In this document: piece after piece, positions 33,823 through 43,990 of the stretch
How positions within the stretch are numbered: position 1 is the first letter of the stretch
How the letters are laid out: the number at the start of each line of letters is the position of its first letter
Assembly: GCA_009193035.1 (NCBI GenBank)
Contig: SWDT01000026.1
Span: forward strand, 248,001-312,000
Direction of reading: 5' to 3'
Origin: Halicephalobus mephisto
Lineage: Eukaryota; Nematoda; Chromadorea; Rhabditida; Panagrolaimidae
Length of the DNA stretch: 64,000 nt
The notes under the pieces: model-generated
What the model was told of the DNA's origin: nothing
Database searches by the model: none
The model's input: the letters and a program-made list of their open reading frames with translations, nothing else
Made by a program: the position numbers and the translations under genes

Positions 33823-34059
33823 TTGAACGAAATATATATCGACCACGTTGTTCTTCCGCTCGATTCCTGTTGGTTCTGTCGCATTTGGTTCACTCAACAG
33901 CAGCTCTCCGCAGTAAACAGTAAACACACAACGCGGACGAACATTGCGGTCGTCGTGGCTTTCGCTTCAATGGAAGCAAGGGCGAACTCCCTCGACAAGG
34001 CCAGAACGGCAGCCTCTCTCGTGCGGACCGAAATTAAGCCGTCTCTTTTGCCACTTTGA
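33823..34059. other. GC-richer island between two satellite arrays
   Basis: A 230-bp patch with high GC for this window, open on the plus strand for 78 codons without recognisable domains. It contains ACTCAACAGCAGCTCTCC and SINE-like or promoter-like composition. It sits exactly between the 30-bp array and the 160-bp array. Confidence 0.3.
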
Positions 34060-34063
34060 CCGC

Positions 34064-34730
34064 CTTATATCTTCTTTAAAATCTCCAGAATCTTAAGTTA
34101 ATGTACTTCATAATAGAGAAATGAAAAGAACAATAGTGTCTAACCGTATAGTAGAAAAACAAATTTTTTTCTATATAAAAAATATATTTTCTCAAACACA
34201 TCGAACTTTACAGTCTCATATCTTCTTTAAAATCTCCAGAATCTTAAGTTAATGTACTTCATAACAGAGAAATGAAAAGAACAATAGTGTCTAACCGTAT
34301 AGCAGGAAAACAGATTTTTTTTTCTATATAAAAAAGTAAATTTATCTTCTTAGATATATTGAACTTTACAGTTTTATATCTTCTTTAAAATCTCCAGAAT
34401 CTTAAGTTAATGTACTTCATAATAGAGAAATGAAAGGAACAATAGTGTCTAACCGTATAGCAGGAAAACAGATTTTTTTTTCTATATAAAAAAGTAAATT
34501 CATCTTCTTAGATATATTGAACTTTAGTCTTACATCTTCTTTAAAATCTCCAGAATCTTAAGTTAATGTACTTCATAATAGAGAAATGAAAAGAACAATA
34601 GTGTCTAACCGTATAGCAGGAAAACAGATTTTTTTCTATATAAAAAATATATTTTCTCAAACACATCGAACTTTACAGTCTCATATCTTCTTTAAAATCT
34701 CCAGAATCTTAAGTTAATGTACTTCATAGT
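34064..34730. repeat. ~155-bp tandem satellite, about 4.5 copies
   Basis: The units start TTATATCTTCTTTAAAATCT CCAGAATCTTAAG, run through AATAGTGTCTAACCGTATAG and end CTTTACAGTC. Copies start near 34064, 34218, 34375, 34530 and 34679. Copies are almost identical, which points to recent expansion. Confidence 0.9.
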
Positions 34731-34759
34731 AAAAAAGTAAAAATATTCATTTCAGATCG

Positions 34760-36189
34760 TATAATGAAAAAAGAAATTTTACTTATTTTAAAAAAAAATA
34801 AATTTATAAAAAAAAAATAAATTTATAAAAAAATAAACTTTTTTAAATACTGTAGCCTTCATTGTCATTTTATACTTTTTCGAAATCTCCAGAATCTGAA
34901 GCTGATTCATTAATTAAAAATAAAATTTACACAATTTTGGTCCTAAAACGAAAATTTTAAAAATATTTTAGTCATTTTAAATTTCGCAATTCTCATATAT
35001 CTTCTTCAAAAATTCAAACTTGATGTATTATAAATTTTTTTGTCTTGAAACGAAAAAACAGATTCAGTTTTCTTGTATTTTGAAAAAATTTATTCCCTCC
35101 GGAATTTTACAGCTATTTTGAATAAAAATAAAAAATCGAAAACAAATAAAAATTAAAAATTAAAGAAAAATTTGTCACGAAACTGTCTTAGCACGAATTT
35201 CGAAGATTTTACAAATTGCAAAAATCAAGGTTCAGATGGTTTTTAGTGGATTCTGGAGAAATTTTGAAATTTCGACGAGGTTCCAGAAGGTTCTAGAAAC
35301 TTCAAAAAAATTCTGAAAGTTTTTGTAAGATTCTAGGAATTTCTAAAAAAATTCAGATTTTTAGAAAATTTTAAAAAATTCTAAAAAACTTCATAAAATT
35401 ATAGATTTTCGGAAAATTTTAAAAAGTTCCACAAGATTCTAAAAAATTTCAGAATATTCTGTAAGATTCTAGGAATTTCTAAAAAAATTCAGATTTTTAG
35501 AAAATTTTGGATTTTAAAAGATTCTGTAGGATTCTAGGAATTTCTAAAAAAATTCAGATTTTTGAAAAATTCTAAAAAATTCGAAAGATTTCAGAAGCTT
35601 CAATAAAATTCTAGAGAATTTTAAAAGATTCTATAAGTTTCCAGAAAATTTTAAAAGATTCTAAAATTTCAAAAAATCCTAAAAGCTGCAAGATTTTTAA
35701 AAATTTCATGATTCTAGAAATTTTAGAAGCTTCTGTAGGATTTTAAGAAATTTCATAAAATTTAAAAAATTTTTCAGATTCTAGAAAATTCTAAAAACTT
35801 CCATAAAAATCAGAAAGATTTTAGAAATTTCTAAAAATTCTCAAATTTTTGTTGGATTTTAAGATTCTAAAAATTAATTTCAAATTTTTACTGAATTTTA
35901 ATTTTGAATAAAAAACAAATATTTCTATTCATTTTTGGTCCTGAAGCGAAATTTAATTTTCACGTATTTTTAAAATTTATTTTTTGGCATTTTGAATAAA
36001 AATAGAAAAATATAAAAATCAAAAAATCGAAAGCAGCGGGAAGTCCGGACTTGGCTAAACAATGCTTATTTGGCGTTTTGCCGGAAGGGACGGCCGCATT
36101 TGACCGATAAAACGAGAACAAAGACATCCGAAAAAGTGGACAATTCAATGCCCTAAAGTCACAAACTATAGTTTGTCCAATTCTAAAAA
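34760..36189. other. Gene desert, part 3: degenerate TTCTAGAA-type DNA
   Basis: Decayed repeats of ATTCTAGGAATTTCTAAAAA and AAAATTCAGATTTTTAGAAA (35260-35880). 36010-36180 is a GC-richer patch with no exon signals I trust. No gene. Confidence 0.45.
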
Positions 36190-36638
36190 TTAACATCAAT
36201 CCATTTGGACACCCCGTGCTTGCCCAACCCGGGTGTTACGAAATACGGTAAGCAATGGGTACCTCATAAAGGGAGAAGATTCACCACTATGGTCAGTACA
36301 GGGCCTGGTTGCGCAGGTAATAGCCCTTAGGGACTAGGACAAGATGCTAAAACAGCTACATTAGCCACTCGGCGCAGTCCCGCAAGCCCACCCTATGGTT
36401 TGCAAACCACATCCTTGATTACGGGAAAGTTTTAACCTTTTTTTAATAGGTACCCCATAAAGGGGGAAAATTCACCACTATGATCAGTACAAAGCCTGGT
36501 TGCGCAGGTAACAACCCCTAGGGACTAGGACAAGACCCTAAACATCTACATTGGCCACTCGGCGCAAGCCCTTCTGGTGGTTTACAAACCACATCCTTAA
36601 TTACGAGAAAATTTTAACCTTTTTTAACATCAATCCAT
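36190..36638. mobile_element. Dimeric retroposon-like insertion with 15-bp target-site duplication
   Basis: The 15-mer TTAACATCAATCCAT occurs at 36190-36204 and 36624-36638 and brackets a 419-bp GC-richer insert. The insert has a unique head (CACCCCGTGCTTGCCCAACC) and two related copies of about 180-190 bp (36258-36446 and 36449-36623). Each copy contains CCTGGTTGCGCAGG, GGGACTAGGACAAGA and CCACTCGGCGCA, a TGGTTT..AAACCA hairpin, and ends AACC plus a T-run. Flanking duplication of this length with a homopolymer end is what target-primed retroposition leaves. The T-runs also resemble RNA polymerase III terminators. No protein is encoded. The family is not known to me. Confidence 0.65.
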
Positions 36639-36639
36639 A

Positions 36640-37463
36640 AATAAACAAGTTTTCTGTTATCCACTTTTGGCAAAAATAAAACTTAATCTAGAAATCCCCT
36701 GGTCTCTCGTCCGCGCAAAGAATAAACAAAACTGAAGTGATTCTGAGGAGTTGCCGAGGACAAGACCGACTAGAATCGACTTATTATTTAAGAAACAAAA
36801 TTGGGCCTCATCTGGCAAGAATGCAAAAGGATAATTTTATTGAAAGACAAATATGGAAGTGGATCTCGGAATTTTCCGAAGAGAAAACCATCATATTATG
36901 AAATCTAAAAATACATAAAATTTTAAAAATTATTTCAACAAAAATTTTTAAAATCTTCTAGTTGGGATCCAAAACTATAAAACTTATTTTTATATGGTTT
37001 TAAAAAGTTCCGAAACCATGTTATGGAATCTAAAAATACATAAAATTTTAAAAATTATCTCAACACAAATTTCTATAATTTTCTAGTTCGGACCAGAAAT
37101 CATAAAATTTTATATTTATGTGACTAAGAAGTTCCAAAATCATATTATGAAATCTAAAAATACACAGAACAAAATTTCAAAAATTGTCCTGACAAAAATT
37201 TCTAGAACTTCTCTATTAGGCCCGAAAACAAAAATATATTGATTTACCTTTGCAGAATTTTAAAAGCATTCAGTGGATTCTGGGAAATTTAGAAAATTGA
37301 AATAATATTCTGCAGCCTTATACGAAAATCGTAGATTGAAAAATTTCTTCTTTCAAAGAAAAGTTTCTGAGTGATTTCATACCCATATGGAAATTTAAAT
37401 GAATATAATATTAAAATTTCCACATACTAATGTCGAAAAGAGGAAAAATTTGATGGGTCATTG
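36640..37463. other. Spacer with ~115-bp repeats
   Basis: 36880-37190 holds three units of GAAATCTAAAAATACATAAA, TTTTAAAAATTAT, CAAATTTCTAGAA and GGACCGAAA-like blocks. The rest is unremarkable. No gene. Confidence 0.5.
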
Positions 37464-38033
37464 CACACAAAAATATATACATGGTATACAATGTATGGAT
37501 AGATTAAAACAGCTCTAATGTATCGGATACATCATATTTTATATATAGGTACATTAAGTTGATATCGGTGCATTGTATATAACATACCGATACATTAAAA
37601 CAGTTCTGATGTGTCAGGTACATCACGTTGATATCGGTGCATTGTATATAACATACCGGTACATTAAAACAGTTCTGATGTGTCAGGTACATCACGTTGA
37701 TATCGATGTATTGTATATAACATACCGATACATTAAAATGGCTATAATTTATCGGATATATTTAATATATCGATATGTGATATTTAATATACCAGTATAT
37801 TAAGATAGCTCTAATGTGTCAGATACGTAATATTCAATGTATCAATGCACTAAGTACAATATCAATGTATTATATTCAATGCATCGACATATTAAAACGG
37901 TTCTGATTTATTATATATATCTAATATATCGATGCATTAAGTTGATATCGATGTATTGTGTATAATATACCGGCACATTAAATATAACGTACCTCATATA
38001 TTGGAGCTATTTTAATGTATCCTTTTTTGTGTG
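37464..38033. mobile_element. CACACAAAAAA-ended element with tandem-repeat core, copy 1
   Basis: It begins CACACAAAAATATATACATG and ends ATGTATCCTTTTTTGTGTG, a terminal inverted repeat. The interior is an array of about 65-70-bp units built from ACATTAAAACAGCTCTGATG, TATCGGATACAT and GTTGATATCGATGTATTG. Four copies of this family occur in the window (also 38973, 47608, 50236). No transposase, so it is non-autonomous. Confidence 0.8.
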
Positions 38034-38972
38034 CCACTATGAGGATTTCTGTTTTTAACAATTATTTGAACTTCTCTTAGAAAACAATGATAATCGAATG
38101 ACTTCTAAGATTGAGAATCTATAAAAATTTCTTTTAAATGAACTTTCTAGTTGAGTATTTTGTACAAAGGCACTTCTTTCATAAATTTGTAACCCAAATA
38201 TGTATGTTCCAACTCTGCAGTTATAGCTGAATAAAAATACTTGTAATAACGTAACTGAACCTGAAAATTCTGAATCTGAAATCAGAATTCATAGTTTATT
38301 TCCAGAATTCTGGATTCTGAAAACTGACTCCCAATTCTAAGAACATTTAAAATTTTATTTTGAAATTCTAGAAAAAACGGAAATTTACTCAAAATAATTT
38401 TTAAATTTTCATATAAAAAGACAATTATTTAAAATGGTTCTTTAATTTTCGAATTAAAGTTGTGAAAATTGGAAAACAAACGTTACGTAACAGAATATTC
38501 GTTGAAAACAAAGTTAAATTACAATCAACATTGATGTCACTTTCGTAACTTTCTAAATCCGTTTCTATGTTCATTCGAATGCTTCGTATTTTGCTAATTA
38601 AACTTTTTTGCAAGAGGAGCACAATAAAAGTTTAAAAATCAGCAGTAAGTTCCGAAAAGAGTGTTTTTATTCTTAAACAAAGTATTTGCTTCCCACTTCT
38701 CGGGCCTCGCAACTGTTTTCAACAATCTCCGAAATCTCCAAAAAACAGATCTTAAACCTGACTAAACTCCACTCAGAAACCATTAAGAAGTCACTTTATT
38801 TAGAAGTCAATTCATCCAAAAACCATTGTATTCAGAAGTCATTTAACTTAGAAGTTATTTTATCTAGATGTGACTTTATACGGAAGTATATTATGACACA
38901 AACTCCGAAATAGATAATACAACAAAATCTTCGATGAACAACAAACAAGGTCAGAAGTTTATAATAATACTG
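38034..38972. other. Intergenic spacer
   Basis: AT-rich. 38760-38900 repeats AGAAGTCATTTWATTTAGAA-like words. A few short open frames occur, none with splice or domain support. Confidence 0.4.
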
Positions 38973-39204
38973 CACATAACAAACGGTACATGATTATGAT
39001 GTATGGATGCATTACAAAGGCTCTGATATATCAGATACATTATGTTGTGTGTGTCGGTAAATGAAGCACAACATCAATGCACTACATTGCATATATCATT
39101 GCATGAAATGCAACATCGGTGTATTATATTTAATGCATCAATATATTGAAGATAACACATCAGATACATAAGAACAGTTTTAATACTTTCCTTTTTTGTA
39201 TGTA
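38973..39204. mobile_element. CACACAAAAAA-ended element, short copy 2
   Basis: A shortened relative of copy 1 with about three core units (GATATATCAGATACATTATG, ATGCATCAATATATTG). Its left end is decayed (CACATAACAAACGGTACATG) and its right end is CCTTTTTTGTATG. Confidence 0.65.
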
Positions 39205-39614
39205 AGATATACTAACGATAAAGATATTATATATAGTACAACTAACATCAACTTTGTTTAATTTACAATTCCTAAGGGCGCGAAAATTGTTCATCCTAAG
39301 AATAGTTAAGTTGGTTCAGTTTTGGCAGGATTAATTCTGTCCTAACAAATCCATTCCATTCAGACATCATTCTTTCCAAAAGTCACTTCATTTAGAGATG
39401 ATTCTACTCAGAAGACATTCCATATAGACCTACTTTTATCTAAAAATCACTCTACCAAAAGACACTCTATAAACATCAACCCTAGGTCCTTTATCGTAAT
39501 CCTCTTCTGGAATCTTCACGATGTATCCCTTCCCAAATCGTATAAGAATCCCAATGAATGACTTGGATTACTTTAAATCTTTATTTTTAAATAATATTAC
39601 TTCTAATTCAAATT

Positions 39615-40578
39615 TTAAAGTTTCTTAACAAGAGATTCAGGCTCTTTCTCTTTTGGAGGCGATGAGATGGGCTTGAATCGACGGAACTTGAATTTGAAAT
39701 TGCAGGGACAGGTGGAGCATCCGCAGGGGGAGGCGGCAACGATCATTGGAGGAGGTGGGGGGCAAGCGCAGGGGCATGGTGGAGGAGCCAAGAAAATGGT
39801 CGGTGGTGGAGGTCCACAGCAGGCTAAATTAGTTTAAATTTTAATAAACACTTTTAAAAATAATAAACTTACGACATGGAGGAGGAGCGAAGAAAACTCT
39901 AGGTGGTGGGGGTGGTGGAGGAGGAACGAAGAACACCGGTGGTGGAGGTGGAGGAGGAGGAGGAACGAACACAACTGGTGGTGGAGGTGGGGGTGCAGGA
40001 CAAGTACAGAATATCGGAGGCGGAGAAGGAGCTGCACAGACGGCTGGAGGACAGTGGACTACAACTGGTGGAGGTGGTGGTGGCGGTGGAGCAAAGAATA
40101 TCGTCGGAGGTTCACAGGGACAAGGAGCTAAAAAATCGATAAAATTAGACTTTCTTAATAGTTTCTAGGATTCTGCAAAATTCTCTAGAATCTAGTAAAG
40201 TACTCTGAAACCTAAAATTTCTAGAATTTCGTGGAAATTTACTTTTCCTAAACCGTTCTCAAATTTCCAGTATCTTTTTGAAACTTCTAAAAAGTCCCAA
40301 AATACGGTAGAAAATTCTAAAATCCTCTACAATTGCATCTAAGATTTTTACAAACTCCAGAACCAACATCTAAATCCAAAAACTCTTGGCATTTTTGGAA
40401 GGTTCTAGAAATTCTTGAAACTTTCGAAATTTTACAGTACTATAGTTAATTAGAGTTATCACTTACGGGCTAGACAAGCACATGGTGGGGCTATCGGACA
40501 GGGACACACCGGGCAACCACACTGAGCACTGGCTCCGAGGACCAAGCAGGCGAGTACGGTAACAACTGATTTGATCAT
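39615..40578 (-). CDS. Secreted proline/cysteine-rich protein
   Basis: Exons 40578-40467, 40127-39873 and 39823-39615 join in phase to 191 residues. The start MIKSVVTVLACLVLGASA is a signal peptide, followed by CGCPVCPCPIAPPCACLA. The middle is poly-proline tracts broken by VVFVP, IFFAP and VFFVP. The end has Cys pairs (ACCGPPPP, CPCACPPPPP, CGCSTCPC) and a basic/acidic tail ending ESLVKKL. Low-complexity Pro/Cys proteins of this type are found in nematode cuticle or mucus and often precede ground-like domains, but no such domain is present here. TATTTAAG (complement of about 40616-40624) lies 40-45 bp upstream of the ATG as a TATA-like box, and a poly(A) signal lies at 39580-39585 on this strand. 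Confidence 0.88.
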
Positions 40579-40599
40579 GTTGACAAAAACTGATGATTT

Positions 40600-41730
40600 T
40601 GATTGCCCAACATTGCTTAAATACGAAACCTCCAGGACTCCCGCCTCCGTCTGGAAGTTAATTATTCAAGGTAAGATAACCTGTTTTTTTGAAAATGACC
40701 AATTTTTCCGGTGCATAAGAGGGTCCTCATCGACGAGAATTGCTTGTTTCAACGATTGTTTAGTCGTTAGACGAGTTGAAGATTGTGAAGTGGTCAATAG
40801 CCCCATGTGGTCACTCAGATCCTTAGGGGTCCGGACTTAGGATATACCTGAAGAAATTCTTGCAAATTTCATGTTTGTTTTTCGTTTTTGAGTGTCCTTA
40901 GTTTTCTTCACAATTGGATCCTTCAAAATTTTGGTTTTTCTGAACTTTTTTTGGGAGTTTTTGAAGAGTTCTGAAACATATATCCTATATCCTCAAAATG
41001 CAAAAAAGTACGTTTTAATTTTAAAAATATCATAAATAAATTATTATTAGTTAAAATAAAAGTTGTTGCAAAGTGGTCTCAGCACGAAATTTCAGAATTC
41101 GAGGATTCTGGAGTTTGTTTCGAAATTACATAATTACGGAAATTAAAAATGAAAAGTTTCAAGAAATCGTCTCGAAACGAAGTTTTGAGATTTGTAGAAT
41201 TTTGATTTTGATGACAAAAACAAATTAAGAACGCCTCAGGGCTGGAGACGAAAGGGTGACAGTTCGTAGACCAACGTGGATGAAACAAGTCCAAGAACTT
41301 TCCAGATGAGAGATTCCGTTGTGAACAGCAAAAATAACTCAACCATACAGAAATATAATTATTTTTACTTTTTAGAGGTAATTATTCTTCAAATTACTAC
41401 TTGATAAAACAAAAGTAGAATTCTGGGAAATTGTAAAAATTTCTCTTGGATTCTGTAACGCTTCAGAAACTCCTCTACAATTCTGGAACATTTCAGATTC
41501 TTTTATTAAATTTTGTAGAATTTTTAATTTTAATAAATCACTAATTTGACAAACAAAAATAATTACGAAATTTTTTCAACACAGATTTCCAAACATTTTA
41601 AAAATCTCTAAACTTTGTGATTTCAGATGTTTGTTTTGAAGCTTTCCATAGGATTCTACAGATTTCATTAAAATTCAAACAAATATATAAATCTTCTACT
41701 GGATTCTAAAAACTTCTTACGAGGTTAAAA
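40600..41730. other. Intergenic spacer
   Basis: Contains the promoter of the Pro/Cys-rich gene, one GTCTCAGCACGAAATTTC motif (about 41074) and degenerate AT-rich DNA. The minus open frame at 41079-41342 has mixed codons but no splice support and no recognisable domain. Confidence 0.4.
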
Positions 41731-41731
41731 T

Positions 41732-42259
41732 TTATTCAAAATTGTTAGATTTAAGTTTTTTAAAAAATTCCCCAGGAGTTTTAATTCCGTTCAAATTTAA
41801 GTAGAAAATGAAATAAATCACTTTGCTGATGAGACAGAACAGCAGGAAATACAGTAACCCGAAGAACATAGCATTGACAGAGGACTCGATCTCGAGATCT
41901 ACTTGACCGATCAGGATCGTTCTATTGTAGCATTCGTAGATTCCTTGATCGAAATCTGGATGGACAGAAAGAAGCAAAATAGAATTCCTGATCAACAATC
42001 TTCTCCAGTTGACGTTGAGTTTAGATAAGATTTCCCCGTTGAAGCTCCAGATGAGGTCGTCTTCTGAGAAGTTTCCTGGACAGAATAATTGGATTACCTG
42101 GTCTTGGATGGCGAAAAAACGACCTTGACTCATCTGATGTTCATGAATCTTGATCCCGGCAATCCGTATCAGAGAATCCATCAGAAAATGAGAATCATCA
42201 TCTCTCGTTGTGGATTCTGGTGGGAGAATCAGAATCAAAAGAAAAAAGATCAATTTCAT
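41732..42259 (-). CDS. Single-exon Ig-domain type I membrane protein
   Basis: Uninterrupted 175-residue frame. Residues 1-18 (MKLIFFLLILILPPESTT) are a signal peptide. A single immunoglobulin-like domain follows, with the first Cys in VIQLFCPGN, the core Trp in DDLIWSFNG and the second Cys in DQGIYECYN; N-glycosylation sites NFS and NRT are visible. A hydrophobic segment (AMFFGLLYFLLFCLISKVIY) anchors it, with a short Lys-rich cytosolic tail. I cannot name an orthologue; a cell-surface recognition role is inferred only from the fold. The poly(A) signal AATAAA overlaps the stop codon (41731-41736). Lack of introns is unusual next to its neighbours. Confidence 0.82.
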   Translation of the reverse strand: MKLIFFLLILILPPESTTRDDDSHFLMDSLIRIAGIKIHEHQMSQGRFFAIQDQVIQLFCPGNFSEDDLIWSFNGEILSKLNVNWRRLLIRNSILLLSVHPDFDQGIYECYNRTILIGQVDLEIESSVNAMFFGLLYFLLFCLISKVIYFIFYLNLNGIKTPGEFFKKLKSNNFE

Positions 42260-42264
42260 CTTAG

Positions 42265-43600
42265 TTGAAGAATTCTAAACATTTTTCGAATCATTGATAT
42301 ATGCAAATTTGACTTTGCTGCGTTTGTAATGGATTAATATTTTCTTTATTCTTGATGTGTTTATATTATTTTAATTTTGAAAGAAGATCCAAAAGCAAAC
42401 CTACAACTAGATAACTTTAATAATGATTTCCTGATTATACGTACTTATTAAAAACAGAAATTAATCGAATGTCTGTCACAAAGTTGAGATAAGCATTCAT
42501 CTTTGTTAACACAACGTTTTTGTAATGTTGTGAATGTTTCTGATATATGAGATTCAACTCGCAATTATTTCCACGTCCAATGTCTTCTAATCCAAGTAGA
42601 GTCGCTGTTTAACATCGTCGAAAACATCTGCGGATTGTACGTTGATTCCTCGAGGTTCCTTAATCGTTACTAATTTTATCTGATGCAAGTTGCATTTTTC
42701 TCTAAAATGATGTTGATATTAAGAAACACAATATTGAAATAATCTGCTGCAATATCTGTTATGAGATCAACCACTGAGAAAGTACTCTCTTTTCTACAAT
42801 AATCACAAATATAATACTGTCAGTCGAGTTTCTAGATTCTACAGTAAATGAAACATCTTTACAATGTAAGTATCTTTCGTCGTAGATCCTATAGGAAAAG
42901 TTTAAGAGATTTTAAATTATTTTTTCTGTATGGATTGATTTCCGGGGAAGTTTTTTATCAATTGAATAATTAGTATTAGATTAAGAAGATTATTCATGTA
43001 ATATATCTTCTAAAATTCTCGACACGAACTGGTTTTCTCCGAATTTGTCTTAATCGATTGATTCCTGGATAATAAATGAACATTTATGAAGTTTTTTGTA
43101 CTTTTCAAACCGATGTCACTGCTGTTTACAAAATTACAAATACCAACTTTGCTATTTAGTATAATTTCCGATTATTATTTCCGATTATTTCAATACTCAT
43201 TAGGTCGTCCAAAACCAAGACGAATTTTTTGCTTTCAGAACCTTTGTAAGAATATTTTCTTTATCTCGAATTACTATTGTCAACAATTTCGAAAGATTAA
43301 AAGAAAAGCATTATTTACTAGGAAAACTTCAATAGATATATGGATATACAAAGTCAACAATACAAAATATATTGTATGACATTTTATGTATTATAATATT
43401 TGGGTTTACTTAATTATCAGTCAATTATTTAAATGTGAAGTGCGGGGAGAACAAAATAGTACTATTTTCATAACTATAAAATGGAAAGTAAAATTTTGAA
43501 ATGAAAGTTTTTAATTTCAATAATAATTTGTTTAATTTATCAGTAGAAATGGAATTTAAGGTCTAGAAGAAAAAGATAATTGTTATAGGCAGTAAAGTTA
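42265..43600. other. Intergenic spacer
   Basis: Unique-looking AT-rich DNA upstream of the Ig-domain gene. A 97-codon plus frame at 43086-43379 is rich in Phe, Ile, Lys and Tyr, as expected from base composition, and lacks domain support. Confidence 0.4.
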
Positions 43601-43601
43601 A

Positions 43602-43990
43602 GTTTCATTGCAAAAATTCTTGATGATTATGAATTTTTTCATTTATACATACAAGTAGAACTTTGTACAATAATACACAATATAAAAGATTATTATCGCA
43701 GAAAGTTGTCTCAGTACAAAAATTCTTGATGATTATAAACTTTTTCACTTGTACATACAAGTAGAACTTTGTACAATAATACACAATATAAAAGATTATT
43801 ATCGCAGAAAGTTGTCTCAATGCAAAATTTCTTGATGATTATGAACATTCTCTCCTATTGATACAAGTAGAACTTTGTACAATAATACACAATATAAAAG
43901 ATTATTATCGCAGAAAGTTGTCTCAATACAAAATTTCTTGATGATTATAAACTTTTTCACTTGTACATACAAGTAGAATTTCGTACAATA
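43602..43990. repeat. ~115-bp tandem satellite, about 3.5 copies
   Basis: The units contain AAAATTCTTGATGATTATGA, ACATACAAGTAGAACTTTGT, ACAATATAAAAGATTATTAT and CGCAGAAAGTTGTCTCA. They are almost identical, which indicates recent expansion. The end unit is diverged. Confidence 0.9.

Noticed and set aside
40571..40840. Plus-strand 89-codon frame with a GTAAGA donor upstream of the Pro/Cys-rich gene
   Set aside because: It overlaps the ATG and TATA-like box of the minus-strand gene, has no further exons and no recognisable domain.
43086..43379. 97-codon plus frame in the 43-kb spacer
   Set aside because: Residue content (Phe, Ile, Lys, Tyr) follows base composition; no domain, splice or regulatory support.
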